From contig JAFGME010000193.1 of assembly GCA_016927695.1 (NCBI GenBank), forward strand, positions 1-59,543: a DNA stretch of 59,543 bases, read 5' to 3'. Below are positions 9,295 through 20,000 of this stretch, piece by piece. This DNA is from Bacteroidales bacterium (GTDB lineage Bacteria > Bacteroidota > Bacteroidia > Bacteroidales > JAFGHD01). Made by a program: the position numbers and the translations under genes. Below the pieces are notes generated by a model. It was given only the letters and a program-made list of their open reading frames with translations. It was not told the origin of the DNA and did no database searches. Numbering within the stretch: position 1 is the first letter of the stretch; every line of letters begins with the position of its first letter.

Positions 9295-12042
9295 TCAGTT
9301 CAGAAGGTAGTTATAAACCTTATTTCCTTCGCAGATGATCAGGTTGATGTGGTCATCGTTGTTGAGGCTACCCGTAACAAAAGGCGTTTTACCTGATATA
9401 TAGGAAAGCGGTTCAAACATTCCCGATTTGTCAAAAAGAAGCACCTTTCCGCTTTCTTCCGATATGACCCCGATGATTTTACCTCTGCCGGGGATTTCAA
9501 ACAACCCGGCAAATTCAATCAGTTTTTCCGGAGAATAATAATCCAGAAGCAGGTTTTTTTGCCTGTCGAAAACGGCTATCCTTTGGTTATCGGTAAAAAT
9601 AAAGTCAAAGGCTTGATTGTTATCAAAATCGGAATAGAAAAAGCAATGCTCCGCAGAAAACACATCGAATTGGGTATCAGATACCGAACCCCCTGAAGTC
9701 AGGTAGCATAGTCTTCCCTGCCTGTCGGTGGTGATCAGAAAACCTTTGGAGTTGGTTTTATTGATGTAGAAGACTGAGTTGCTCGCCTTAACTAGCGCTT
9801 TCTCAGGTGAAAACCTTGTTTCTCCCCTGCGGTTATAGAAATAAACGCTGCCGGTCTCATCGGTGACAATAATATAATCTTTACCTTTATCAGTCAGGTA
9901 CTCAACAGGCATAACCACCTTATGGCTCACAATGGGTTTGCTCCAGCCCTCCACCTGCTTTCCGTCCATGTCGTAATTGTAAATCCTGTTATCCTCACCT
10001 GCCACCAGAATCCGGTAATCTTTCAGTTTATCGTAATCGGTCACTGATATCCCGTTGGTGGCTTTTGAAGCCAGTTTCACAGGAAAGTTGCCTACATAAT
10101 TTCCGTTGAGATCAATGAGGTACAAATAATCGGCAGTATTAAAGATGTATTGTATTTTTCTGTTTTTGAATGCATCCACCATGAAAACATCCCCGACAGG
10201 CTGTTGCATAAGGGGGATTTTCCATTTAATGCGGCCTTCATGATCGATGAGGTACATGGTGTTCATTTCATCAAAAACGATCACCTTAAGCCTGCCTGTG
10301 ATATGGTCGCGGATCAGGAAAGGCTTTCCTGAAACAGGTGCGTCAGTTACGGCCTCCCAGTTCGATGGGTTTACCTCACGGTATTCAGGGTTGTATTTTA
10401 TGTACACATTGGTGAAAAACATATTGTTTATGTAACTGAACTGCAATGCAATGCCCTCAAAATTCACCAGTGTGGACTGGTTTGTCCGGAGGATATCTGC
10501 CACTGAAGGCTGAAAACAGGAGGTGATCGCAGGGATGGATTTTCTGATGTTGCAATACAGCTGCAGGTTCGTCCTGTCGCTGATGTTATCCGAGAATGTC
10601 TCAAAATTATAATTGTCATCCAATGTTTTCTGCCCATAGAACGAGTTAATCTGGTGTACAAGATACTCAGGGTTGTTTGCCAGTACAAGATAATCCTTCA
10701 GAATGATGTAATAGTTTTCTGTAATCCCATGAAATACCGGACCGAAGAGGCATTCCATCAGATTGCCTTCGGGCAGTTTCTTTATGTTGTAATCATAATC
10801 TTTCAGGTCAGGGCTTTCCAGGGGGATATCTTTAAGGGAAAGATCTCCCAGTGTTATGAATGCCTTTTCAGCATCTTTCAGGCGGATGATCCCTGCAAGG
10901 TTTTCGCGGGTTTCATTGCCACTGGCAGAGGTGATGGCCAGAGCCACTTCGTCCCCGATCAGGGGGATGATCCTGTTCTCCAGGTCTGCTCCGTGAATTG
11001 ACGGGTATTCAGTGATGCTTCTGTTGTATTCGGCAAGTCCGCCTGCAACATTCAGGTATTGCCTGTATTCGTCAAGGTATCTTTCAATTTCGCCTGTCGA
11101 TAAAACGGTAAGGAATGTTGTGTTGTAAGGCAGTATGGAAGTTACCTCTCCCTGATGGGGTTCATGCCTGAAAACGTCCAGATAATTTGTGGTTGTGTCA
11201 CTTGTCGCTGTGTAGCCATTCAGGAGAATTTCATCATTTTTAATGATCAGGTCGAGTTCCGACCAGGAGGCGAAGTTCCCTGCATTTCCGGTTATATCAA
11301 GACAAAACGGGGAAAGTATCCCCGCCATGGAGGGATGTGCTGCACCGAAATGAAAATATATGTTCGCGTCCACATTTTTTCCTGCAGTGGCGCGCACTTT
11401 CAAAAATTCAGGGCGCTGAACCACAGGATTTCCCTTTTCAAGCCTGTCGATACAGCTTTGAATGCTGTTTTCGTTAAAACCGGCAATAAGAAGATTATTT
11501 ACCGTTGTATATTGAAATGGTTGGTCAAATGCCGGGATATTGACATAGCGGATCATGGCCTTTTTGTATTCACGGTTCAGAATGATGCTCCTTTCACCAT
11601 TCACCTGTTTCACAAACCGGTCGATCCCCGAAACATCTGTGTTTTGCGACAACTCCATGATAAACAGTACTTCATGCACTCCGTTTTCCCGTGAAATGGC
11701 AGCAGTAAGTTTTTGGTTTTTCAGCAATTCACCGGTGGTATTTTCTGACATCAGTGAATCGAGGGTGGCAACGATGCTGTTGAGCCCGCAGACTTCCTTT
11801 ATCCTGCAGAGTTCACCCCAGAGGGCGCTTCGCTCCGAAAGCTTCTCCCATGTCCCGCCGGGATTGCTGAATTCGATAAATACAATGGCATTCGGCGGCA
11901 CAGCATCAATCGCTTCGATCTGCGGCTTATGGAGGCTCCTCAGAAAATTCACAGCCAGATAAAAAACAACGGCAGTGATTATGACTGCGACAATATACCC
12001 TGCAAATCTCAGCATATTACCGACACTTTTTCCCTTTGCCAC
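9295..12042 (-). CDS. Large membrane-anchored protein: DUF3352-like N-terminal part with PQQ/WD-like propeller C-terminal part
   Basis: 915-aa ORF with N-terminal TM helix; repeated DITGRLKVIVFDEMN..YLIDHEGRIKW, YLIDLNGNYVGNFP, NRIYNYDMDGKQVEGW blade-like units. Confidence 0.6.
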   Translation of the reverse strand: MAKGKSVGNMLRFAGYIVAVIITAVVFYLAVNFLRSLHKPQIEAIDAVPPNAIVFIEFSNPGGTWEKLSERSALWGELCRIKEVCGLNSIVATLDSLMSENTTGELLKNQKLTAAISRENGVHEVLFIMELSQNTDVSGIDRFVKQVNGERSIILNREYKKAMIRYVNIPAFDQPFQYTTVNNLLIAGFNENSIQSCIDRLEKGNPVVQRPEFLKVRATAGKNVDANIYFHFGAAHPSMAGILSPFCLDITGNAGNFASWSELDLIIKNDEILLNGYTATSDTTTNYLDVFRHEPHQGEVTSILPYNTTFLTVLSTGEIERYLDEYRQYLNVAGGLAEYNRSITEYPSIHGADLENRIIPLIGDEVALAITSASGNETRENLAGIIRLKDAEKAFITLGDLSLKDIPLESPDLKDYDYNIKKLPEGNLMECLFGPVFHGITENYYIILKDYLVLANNPEYLVHQINSFYGQKTLDDNYNFETFSDNISDRTNLQLYCNIRKSIPAITSCFQPSVADILRTNQSTLVNFEGIALQFSYINNMFFTNVYIKYNPEYREVNPSNWEAVTDAPVSGKPFLIRDHITGRLKVIVFDEMNTMYLIDHEGRIKWKIPLMQQPVGDVFMVDAFKNRKIQYIFNTADYLYLIDLNGNYVGNFPVKLASKATNGISVTDYDKLKDYRILVAGEDNRIYNYDMDGKQVEGWSKPIVSHKVVMPVEYLTDKGKDYIIVTDETGSVYFYNRRGETRFSPEKALVKASNSVFYINKTNSKGFLITTDRQGRLCYLTSGGSVSDTQFDVFSAEHCFFYSDFDNNQAFDFIFTDNQRIAVFDRQKNLLLDYYSPEKLIEFAGLFEIPGRGKIIGVISEESGKVLLFDKSGMFEPLSYISGKTPFVTGSLNNDDHINLIICEGNKVYNYLLN

Positions 12043-12260
12043 AAGCGTTTCCTTTTTTTACAAAGATATCCCAAAGCAGGCCCCCTTCGCGAACATTTTC
12101 AGGATATAGCTAACATCAGTATGTTAATAGATGTAAGGATTGTATAGTCCAACGGCTGATGCAGGCAGGGCAGATTTGTTTATTTTAGCCGCCATGATTT
12201 TCTCATGCGGAAGAAAATTTTTATGCAGCACAAGGATGATAAACGATTGTGCGTTTGTAA

Positions 12261-13037
12261 ATGAAAAGTGAGTTGAATTGTAACTATGAAACCCCGGATA
12301 TGCCTGTAACGAGATATTTTTTCGACATTTCTTTTGAGGGTACTGAGTATGCGGGTTGGAACAACAGCCGGAAAACTCCCACCGTGAAGGGAATGACAGA
12401 CAAGGCCCTTTCAGTGATTTTGCGCTGTCCGGTCAGAACCACCGGTTGCACCCAAACGGAAAAGGGGATACATGCCCGGCAGTTTTTCTTCCATGCGGGA
12501 ATTTCCTGCCTCCCCCCGGACCTCTTCATCCAAAGGCTTAACGGTTACCTTCCGGGTGACATTGCAGTGAACAGCATAACAAAAAACATTCCTTGCAATG
12601 CCCATGCCCGTGAAAGTAAAATCTCCGAAACCTGGGAGTGCCGTATCCATTTTCTAAAAGATCCCTTTCTGGATTTATTAAGCATATTTTGGCCTTATGG
12701 TGTGCCTGACCTGAAGATGATGCAGCTGGCGGCCGCTTTTATCCAAAGTAAGGAGATGGCATTCCCAGCAGGCGGGTCGCACGTCAATGCAGCAGCTCCG
12801 GAAATCCTGTTTTCACAGGATCAACACAGCCTGATCCTCCGTTTCACCGGCCAATATGCCTCTGCCGTATCCGTCAGAAAACTTGCATTTGCAATGCTAT
12901 GGGCAGGCAGCCGGAAAATTTCCCCGGAAGCATTGCCGTATGAAATGCGTAATATGGCCAATTCCGGCAGGGTGTTCTGCTTGCCTGCCAAAGGGTTGCA
13001 TCTTACCGGGGTCAGGTATCCTTTCGATATGGAATGA
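12261..13037 (+). CDS. TruA-like tRNA pseudouridine synthase paralogue (start possibly 12300)
   Basis: RYFFDISFEGTEYAGW matches the TruA N-terminus; TQTEKGIHARQFFFH at the RTDxGVHA position; RLNGYLPGDI; HARESKISETWECRI. Confidence 0.8.
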   Translation: MKSELNCNYETPDMPVTRYFFDISFEGTEYAGWNNSRKTPTVKGMTDKALSVILRCPVRTTGCTQTEKGIHARQFFFHAGISCLPPDLFIQRLNGYLPGDIAVNSITKNIPCNAHARESKISETWECRIHFLKDPFLDLLSIFWPYGVPDLKMMQLAAAFIQSKEMAFPAGGSHVNAAAPEILFSQDQHSLILRFTGQYASAVSVRKLAFAMLWAGSRKISPEALPYEMRNMANSGRVFCLPAKGLHLTGVRYPFDME

Positions 13038-13052
13038 ATTAACAATAAATTA

Positions 13053-13104
13053 ACGGAAACAAAAAATAATTGTTTTGTTTCCGTCAGGGCAAGTTATACC
13101 TTTG
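13053..13104 (+). promoter_or_regulatory. Bacteroidota-type promoter overlapped by a perfect inverted repeat (putative TetR operator)
   Basis: TTTG (13074-13077) - 19 bp - TACCTTTG (13097-13104); inverted repeat acggaaacaaaa(13053-13064)-8 nt-ttttgtttccgt(13073-13084). Confidence 0.75.
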
Positions 13105-13126
13105 CAGCCCCAAATTAACAAATATA

Positions 13127-13747
13127 ATGAGGGAAGAAGACAAATTAAAGTATATCACCGAAGAATCCTTTGAGTTGTTTGTGAAGCATGGTGTGAAAAA
13201 GACCTCCATGGATATGGTAAGCAGGAATCTGGGCATATCCAAAAAGACACTTTACCGGCATGTAAAAAACAAAGAGGATCTCCTGAAAAAGGTTTTCGCT
13301 TATGTTGACGGACAGATCAGGACAAGGATACATGCACTTCTTGATCTCAAACTGAATGCCATTGACAACCTGATGAAAATGAGCCTGATAGCGACTGCCC
13401 GGCATCAGATCATCAATCCTGTGATATCTATCGAACTCAGGCAATATTATCCGGGGATTTATCAGGATTATCTTGTCAAAAAGAAAAAAGTCATCATTGA
13501 TTATATCATACAAAATCTTGAAAGGGGAATAAAAGAGGGTTATTACCGTCTTGATCTCAACAAAGACATTATTGCATATTTATATTTTCAAAAAATTGAA
13601 GATTTGCATTTTGCATCCGGCGAAAAGGAAGAATACTCTTTTGAGGATATTTTTTCTGTCATGTTCGACAGCCATATACGGGGAATAGCCAACAGCAGGG
13701 GCATAAAGTATTTTGAGCAGAATAAGGAAAAGTTAACGGTAAAATAA
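13127..13747 (+). CDS. TetR/AcrR-family transcriptional regulator
   Basis: N-terminal HTH: ITEESFELFVKHGVKKTSMDMVSRNLGISKKTLYRHVKNKEDLLKKV; directly upstream of an efflux operon. Confidence 0.92.
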   Translation: MREEDKLKYITEESFELFVKHGVKKTSMDMVSRNLGISKKTLYRHVKNKEDLLKKVFAYVDGQIRTRIHALLDLKLNAIDNLMKMSLIATARHQIINPVISIELRQYYPGIYQDYLVKKKKVIIDYIIQNLERGIKEGYYRLDLNKDIIAYLYFQKIEDLHFASGEKEEYSFEDIFSVMFDSHIRGIANSRGIKYFEQNKEKLTVK

Positions 13748-13753
13748 GGGAAA

Positions 13754-15163
13754 ATGATCAGGACTTTAGCAATTTGTTTATTTACGGCAATTGGGGTTCA
13801 GTGGGCCGGTAACACAGCATCAGCACAGGAGGTTTTGAAGCTTTCATTGTCAGATGCCCAGGCTTATGCCCTGAACCATAATTATGATATCAAAAATGCC
13901 AGGATCGATGTTGAAATCTCCAGGAGGAAGGTTTCTGAAACCACGGCAATTGGTCTTCCACAGGTGAATGCCTCAGTCGCTTACAATAACTTTTTAAACA
14001 TTCCCACCCAGCTTATTCCCGATTTTCTCACTCCGGCCATTGCGGGGGTAAATGAGGGTTATTACGGTTTGACTCCGGAAGTGCCTTTGCCTGTTGGAGC
14101 ACAGTTTTTTGAAACCCAATTCGGGGTGCAGCATAATATGACGGCCGGCATCAGCGCTTCGCAGTTGATTTTCAGCGGACCATATATCGTCGGGCTTCAG
14201 TCCGCAAAGGCTTATGTTGGGTTGTCCCAAAGCAACCTGGTAAAAAGTGAAACCGATATAAGAACACAGGTGGCAAAAGCTTATTTCCCTATCCTGGTAT
14301 TAATTGAAAACCAAAAGACCATTGATTCCATACTGGTGAGCCTGCGAACCATGTTTAATGAGTCAAAGGAATACCTGGGGCAGGGATTTATTGAAGATAC
14401 AGAGGTCGATCAGCTTGAGCTTCTGGTCAGAGATGCAGAAACCCAGCTCGCCAATACAATCAGCCGGCTTGAGTTGTCCTTTAATTATCTGAAACTCATT
14501 TTGGGATTGCCTGCTTCAACGGTGATTGAAGCGACTGAAAACCTCGACAGCCTTGTCGGTTCCATCGGGCCCGACTATCTTTCAGACAATCCGTTCGACA
14601 TCCATAACAACATCGAATACCGTATAGTGAAAAACCAGCAGGAACTGGCATTCCTCAACATGAAAAGGTACCGGTCGGAGTATCTTCCCTCCCTGTCTGC
14701 TTTTTATGCTTTTGAGGAAACCGGGATGAGGGACAAATTCAACTTTTTAGACAAGGATGGGGATTGGTATCCCAACCAGGTGCTGGGAGTTCAGCTTGAT
14801 ATACCTATTCTGAGCGGCGGCAGCAGAAAGCATAATATCCAGCAGGCCCGGCTTACCCTGGAGAAGGTGCAAACCATGGATAAACAGGTACAGGAATCAT
14901 TAACCCTTGCGGAAAGGACTGCCCGGACTGAGTTTTCAAATGCATGGAAGGTGGCCATCAACAAGAAAAGCAATATGGAACTGGCCAAAAGGATTCATGG
15001 AAAAACAGAAATCAAATACAGGGAAGGCCTGGCATCCAGCCTCGACATGTCGCAAACCCACAACCAGTATATGCAGTCCGAGATGGAATATCTGCTGGCT
15101 GCGCTGGACCTGCTGAACAAAAAGGCCGATCTCGACAAGATACTAAGCAAAGTCACCGATTAA
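13754..15163 (+). CDS. TolC-family outer membrane efflux protein
   Basis: Signal peptide, LSLSDAQAYALNHNYDIKNARIDVEISRRKV, coiled-coil repeats, LGVQLDIPILSGG. Confidence 0.92.
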   Translation: MIRTLAICLFTAIGVQWAGNTASAQEVLKLSLSDAQAYALNHNYDIKNARIDVEISRRKVSETTAIGLPQVNASVAYNNFLNIPTQLIPDFLTPAIAGVNEGYYGLTPEVPLPVGAQFFETQFGVQHNMTAGISASQLIFSGPYIVGLQSAKAYVGLSQSNLVKSETDIRTQVAKAYFPILVLIENQKTIDSILVSLRTMFNESKEYLGQGFIEDTEVDQLELLVRDAETQLANTISRLELSFNYLKLILGLPASTVIEATENLDSLVGSIGPDYLSDNPFDIHNNIEYRIVKNQQELAFLNMKRYRSEYLPSLSAFYAFEETGMRDKFNFLDKDGDWYPNQVLGVQLDIPILSGGSRKHNIQQARLTLEKVQTMDKQVQESLTLAERTARTEFSNAWKVAINKKSNMELAKRIHGKTEIKYREGLASSLDMSQTHNQYMQSEMEYLLAALDLLNKKADLDKILSKVTD

Positions 15164-15184
15164 CACATCAAATATCAATATGCA

Positions 15185-15883
15185 ATGAAAATGATCACCT
15201 TATCAGTCATCCTTTTGTCATTGGCCGTTTCCTGTACCTCCGACACGGAAAAGTCGATAGAAAAGGCAAAAGTCATAAACAAGACAGATTCTGTGAGTTA
15301 TATCATTGGACTGGATTACGGGCAGGGTGTTAAAGAGCAGGATATTGAGATCAATCCGCTGATGGTTTACAAAGGATTTCAGGATGCCCTGAAAGGCAAA
15401 AGCCTTTTCAGCGATTCAATCCGTGAGTTAATCATAAATGATTTTAATGTTTTTCTCAAATCGCGTGAAGAGGAAAAAACGTTGAAAGAGGTGGAAAAGA
15501 ACATCTCCGATGGGGCCGCCTTCCTAAACGCAAACAGAAATGCACCGGGGGTGGTCGAACTTCCCGGAGGCTTACAATATAAAATTCTGAAAGAAGGCGC
15601 CGGGCGCAGGCCATCGGCTGATGACAGCGTCAGAATTCACTATCGTGCCATGTTCACCGACAGGGTCACTTTTGACATGTCGTACGACCGGGGCCCTGCG
15701 GGGATCAGACTTGGATCTGTGATCCCCGGACTTGCACAGGGCATCGTACTCATGAAAGAAGGGTCGATTTTTGAACTTTATATACCTCCGGAATTAGGAT
15801 ATGGAAATCAGAATTTTGCCAATATCATTCCCGGAGGCTCAACCCTTATTTATGCGGTTGAACTTTTTGAAATCATTGAATAA
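15185..15883 (+). CDS. FKBP-type peptidyl-prolyl isomerase lipoprotein (FkpA/Mip-like)
   Basis: Lipobox-like LAVSCTS; FKBP_N helices; GLQYKILKEGAGRRPSADDSVRIHYRAMFTDRVTFDMSYDRG...GLAQGIVLMKEGSIFELYIPPELGYG. Confidence 0.93.
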   Translation: MKMITLSVILLSLAVSCTSDTEKSIEKAKVINKTDSVSYIIGLDYGQGVKEQDIEINPLMVYKGFQDALKGKSLFSDSIRELIINDFNVFLKSREEEKTLKEVEKNISDGAAFLNANRNAPGVVELPGGLQYKILKEGAGRRPSADDSVRIHYRAMFTDRVTFDMSYDRGPAGIRLGSVIPGLAQGIVLMKEGSIFELYIPPELGYGNQNFANIIPGGSTLIYAVELFEIIE

Positions 15884-15912
15884 CCATCATTTTATCGTAA
15901 ATAAGTCAGCGA

Positions 15913-17043
15913 ATGAGAAAATTATTGTTATTAGCAACCATATTGGTTTTTGGGGCTTGTGGCAGCAGCCCTGAATCGCAGGATGAAATAAAGGATCAGA
16001 TTGCGAAATATAAAAAGGAAGTCATTGACCTGAATGCAAAAATTGCCGGGTTGGAGGAAAAGCTTGCCGTTGATTCTGCCGGCGCCGGATTTGCCGTTCC
16101 GGTTTATGTAGCAGCGCTTGAGCTCAGGGAATTCAATCACTATATTGAAGCAAACGGATCGGTGGAAGCGGTTAACATGGCTTTTATCAGCCCTGAAACC
16201 GGCGGCCAGATCGACAGGATATATGTCACTGAAGGGCAAATGGTAAACCAGGGTGATCAGCTCATTAAACTGAATGCGGCCATTGTTGAAAGCTCAATTG
16301 AGGAAGTGAAGACTTCCCTTGTTTTAGCCAAAACAGTTTATGAAAGGCAAAAATACCTGTGGGACAAAAAGATAGGCTCTGAAATTGAATACCTCACTGC
16401 CAAAAACAACATGGAAGCTCTTGAAAGCAGGCTGAATACATTGTATGCCCAGTCCGATATGGCGGCCATTAAATCACCCATTGACGGGATCGTGGATGAG
16501 ATATTCATGAAAGAGGGAGAACTGGCCCTGCCCGGAATGCAGGTCATGCAGATTGTAAGTCTTACCGATCTGTATGTCAATGCAGATGTGTCGGAGGCTT
16601 ACCTCGCCAATGTCAGCAAGGGTGATGCTGTATTGCTGGAGTTCCCTTCACTCCCCGGATTTTCAATGGAAGTGCCGGTGTTCAGGGTAGGCAATGTAAT
16701 CAAGGAAGCCAACCGTACTTTTACCCTTCAGTTGAAAATCAGAAACCAGAACGGTATGATCAAACCCAATTCATTGTCCGTGGTCAAGATCAATGATTTT
16801 TCATCCGACTCGGCGCTGGTGGTACCCTCTTTGGTCATCAAGCAGGACCTTAAAGGATCTTATGTTTATGTGGCAGCACGGCAAAGTGATAACTTCCGGG
16901 CCCAAAAAAAATACATCAGGACAGGGAAGTCTTATGGTGAGGAAACCATGGTGGTGGAAGGTCTGGACAGCGGCGATCAGGTGATTGTTAGCGGATACAA
17001 CCAGGTTTCGGACGGGGCACCGGTGGCAATTAAAAATCAGTGA
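15913..17043 (+). CDS. RND efflux periplasmic adaptor (membrane fusion protein)
   Basis: Lipobox-like FGACGSS, coiled coil, FISPETGGQIDRIYVTEGQMVNQGDQLIKLN, SPIDGIVDEIFMKEGELA. Confidence 0.93.
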   Translation: MRKLLLLATILVFGACGSSPESQDEIKDQIAKYKKEVIDLNAKIAGLEEKLAVDSAGAGFAVPVYVAALELREFNHYIEANGSVEAVNMAFISPETGGQIDRIYVTEGQMVNQGDQLIKLNAAIVESSIEEVKTSLVLAKTVYERQKYLWDKKIGSEIEYLTAKNNMEALESRLNTLYAQSDMAAIKSPIDGIVDEIFMKEGELALPGMQVMQIVSLTDLYVNADVSEAYLANVSKGDAVLLEFPSLPGFSMEVPVFRVGNVIKEANRTFTLQLKIRNQNGMIKPNSLSVVKINDFSSDSALVVPSLVIKQDLKGSYVYVAARQSDNFRAQKKYIRTGKSYGEETMVVEGLDSGDQVIVSGYNQVSDGAPVAIKNQ

Positions 17044-17070
17044 TGACTGGCGCTTAAATATTGATTTGTA

Positions 17071-20000
17071 ATGGAAAACCGCAAAGACGAAAACATCAAG
17101 AGGGAATTTGGCCTGACCACTTTGTCACTGAACAACAAAAACACCATTTTTTTGCTGTTGGTGGTGCTGGTGGGTTTTGGAATTTACAGCTACAGGTCGT
17201 TGCCCAAAGAGCTTTTCCCCGATATTTACATTCCTACCGTCATGGTGCAGACCCTGTATTACGGGAATCCGCCCATTGATATTGAAAACCTGATTACCAG
17301 GCCCATCGAAAAGGAGTTGGAGTCGATCCGCGGGATTAAAAAGATTACTTCCAATTCACTTCAAGATGCTTCTGTGATTTTTGTGGAATTCAACACCGAT
17401 GTCGATATCAACCAGGCGCTTCAGGAGGTGAGAGACGCCACCGACAAAGCCAAAAGAGAACTCCCGAACGATCTTCTCGAAGATCCGTTGATCACTGACA
17501 TTGACTTTTCCGAGTTTCCCATCATATTCATCAACCTTTCAGGGGAATACAGTATCAATGAGCTGAAGGCATACGCCGAATACCTTGAGGACGAAATAGA
17601 GAGCATCTACGAGATTTCAAAAGTGGACATCTCTGGTTTGAATGAAAGGGAAGTGCAGGTGAATGTCGACCTCCATAAAATGGAAACCTATGAGCTGAAT
17701 TTCGATGATATTGAGAATGCCATTGCCGGTGAAAATATTTCCATGTCGGGAGGAGAGATAAGGTTAGGCGAGACACGCAGGTCGCTCAGGGTCATCGGTG
17801 AATTCAAAAATGTGAGGGAAATAGCCGGTATTATTGTTAAAAATGAGGATCAGGACATTGTGTATCTGAAAGATGTTGCAGATGTGATTTATGGCTTTGA
17901 AGATCCGTCAAGCTATGCCCGTTTAAACAGGCAACCGGTAGTTACCCTGCAGGTTGTGAAAAAGGGCGGGGAGAATCTGCTCAATGCCACCGATAAAATT
18001 TTCAATGTCCTGGATGAGGCAAAGGCAACCCGCGCCATACCGGAGAATCTGAAAATAACCATTACCAACGATCAATCGGATATAATACGGAAACAGCTCA
18101 AAGAACTTGAAAACAGTATATTCATGGGGGTGATTTTTGTGCTGCTCATACTCTATTTTTTTCTTGGCATAAGAAATGCGCTTTTTGTCGGCCTCGCCAT
18201 CCCCACCTCAATGTTCCTTTCCTTTATGGTGCTTGGGCTGATGGGATCAAGAGTGAATATGATCGTTCTGTATTCCCTTATTCTTGCGCTGGGAATGCTC
18301 GTTGACAACGCCATTGTAGTTGTCGAGAACATTTACCGCTTTGTCGACAGGGGTTACAGTAAGTTCGAGGCGGCTAAGAACGCTGTTGGGGAAATCGCAT
18401 GGCCCATCATCACCTCCACGGCAACCACTTTGGCTGCATTTTTTCCATTGCTTTTCTGGGACAGCCTCATGGGAGAGTTCATGTGGTTCCTGCCCATGAC
18501 CCTTATCATTGTGTTAACCTCATCCCTGTTTGTGGCATTGGTTATTATTCCGGTGGTCTCTTCCACCTTTATCAAGTACGGCGATCAGAACCCAAAACCC
18601 AAACTGAAACGTTCCGTTGCCATTGCCGTTATTTTTATTACCACTGCATTAATTTTTTATGCAGCAGGTGTAAATGCTCTGGCAACCCTTTTGATGATCT
18701 TTGCCATTATCGGCATCTGCAACCTGCTTTTTTTGCAACGTTTTGCAGCATGGTTTCAGAACCGTTTTCTTCCATGGCTCGAAAACACATACCTCAATAC
18801 CCTGACCTTCGTTTTAAGAAAAAGAAACCCCAATTACTTCATTGGCGGCACTTTTGTTCTTCTTATCATAACAGTAATGTTTTATTTTTCGCGACAGCCT
18901 GAAGTGGAGCTGTTTCCTTCAACAGATCCTCAGTACATCAATGTTCTTGCTGAACTTCCAATAGGAACTGATATTGATAAAACAGACCTCCTGGTAAAAG
19001 ATATTGAGGAAAGAATATATGAAATTCTGGAACCCTCTGCTCATATTGTTAAGTCGGTACAGACCATTGTGGGTGCCGGCGCCATAAGCGAAAATGAAGG
19101 TTTCAGCGGCAAATCCGGAGGCCCGAACAGGGGCTTGGTCACCATTCATTTTGTTGACTATGAGTTCAGGGATGGGATCAATACAGGCCACCTGATGAAG
19201 CAGATCGCCGACTCACTGATAAACCGGTATCCCGGTGTTTTGATGTCGGTTGAAAAACAAAGCGAGGGTCCTCCCACCGGCAAACCGGTCAACATTGAAG
19301 TCAGCGGCAAGGATTTCGATAAGCTTCTTACCATCACTGACGATATGCAGGATTATATTGAGAATTCGGGCATCCGGGGGATGGAAGGGCTCAAAATTGA
19401 CCTGGATGTGGGAAAACCGGAGATCATTGTGCATATCGACAGGGAAAAGGCCCGCAGGTTCGGGCTCTCTACTTATTCTATTGCCATGACCATCAGGACG
19501 GCTATTTTTGGGAAAGAGGTGTCCGATTTTAAAGTGGGCGAAGATGAATACCCGATACAGCTCAGGCTGAAAGAAGAATACAGGTATAACGTCGCTGCCA
19601 TTATGAATCAGAAAATCACTTTCAGGAGTCAAACCAGCGGAAGGATCATACAGGTGCCTATATCTGCTGTTGCCGATATTGAATATGGTACCACTTACGG
19701 CTCGGTGCTCAGGAAAGACCTCAGCCGCGTGGTCACCCTATATAGTAATGTTCTGGAAGGATATAATGCTACGGAAATCAACAATCAGATCAGGGAAATA
19801 TTACAGGATTTTCAAATGCCCGAGGGGTATAATTATGAATTCACAGGTGAGCAGCAGGAACAGGCTGAATCCATGGAATTCCTGTCACGTGCCATGCTTA
19901 TCGCCGTGGCGATTATCATTATTATCCTTGTCAGTCAGTTCAATTCCATTGTAAAGCCGGCCATTATTATCTTCACCATTTTACTGAGCACCATCGGGGT

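Noticed and set aside
12189-12210. Hairpin ccgccatga-ttttc-tcatgcgg upstream of the TruA-like gene
   Set aside because: Imperfect 8-bp stem with a bulge and no clean T run; could be random
18295-18330. LVDNAIVVVEN in the RND pump in place of AcrB LVDDAIVVVEN (second Asp replaced by Asn)
   Set aside because: The first Asp is retained and DN variants appear common in HAE1-like pumps; probably ordinary family variation
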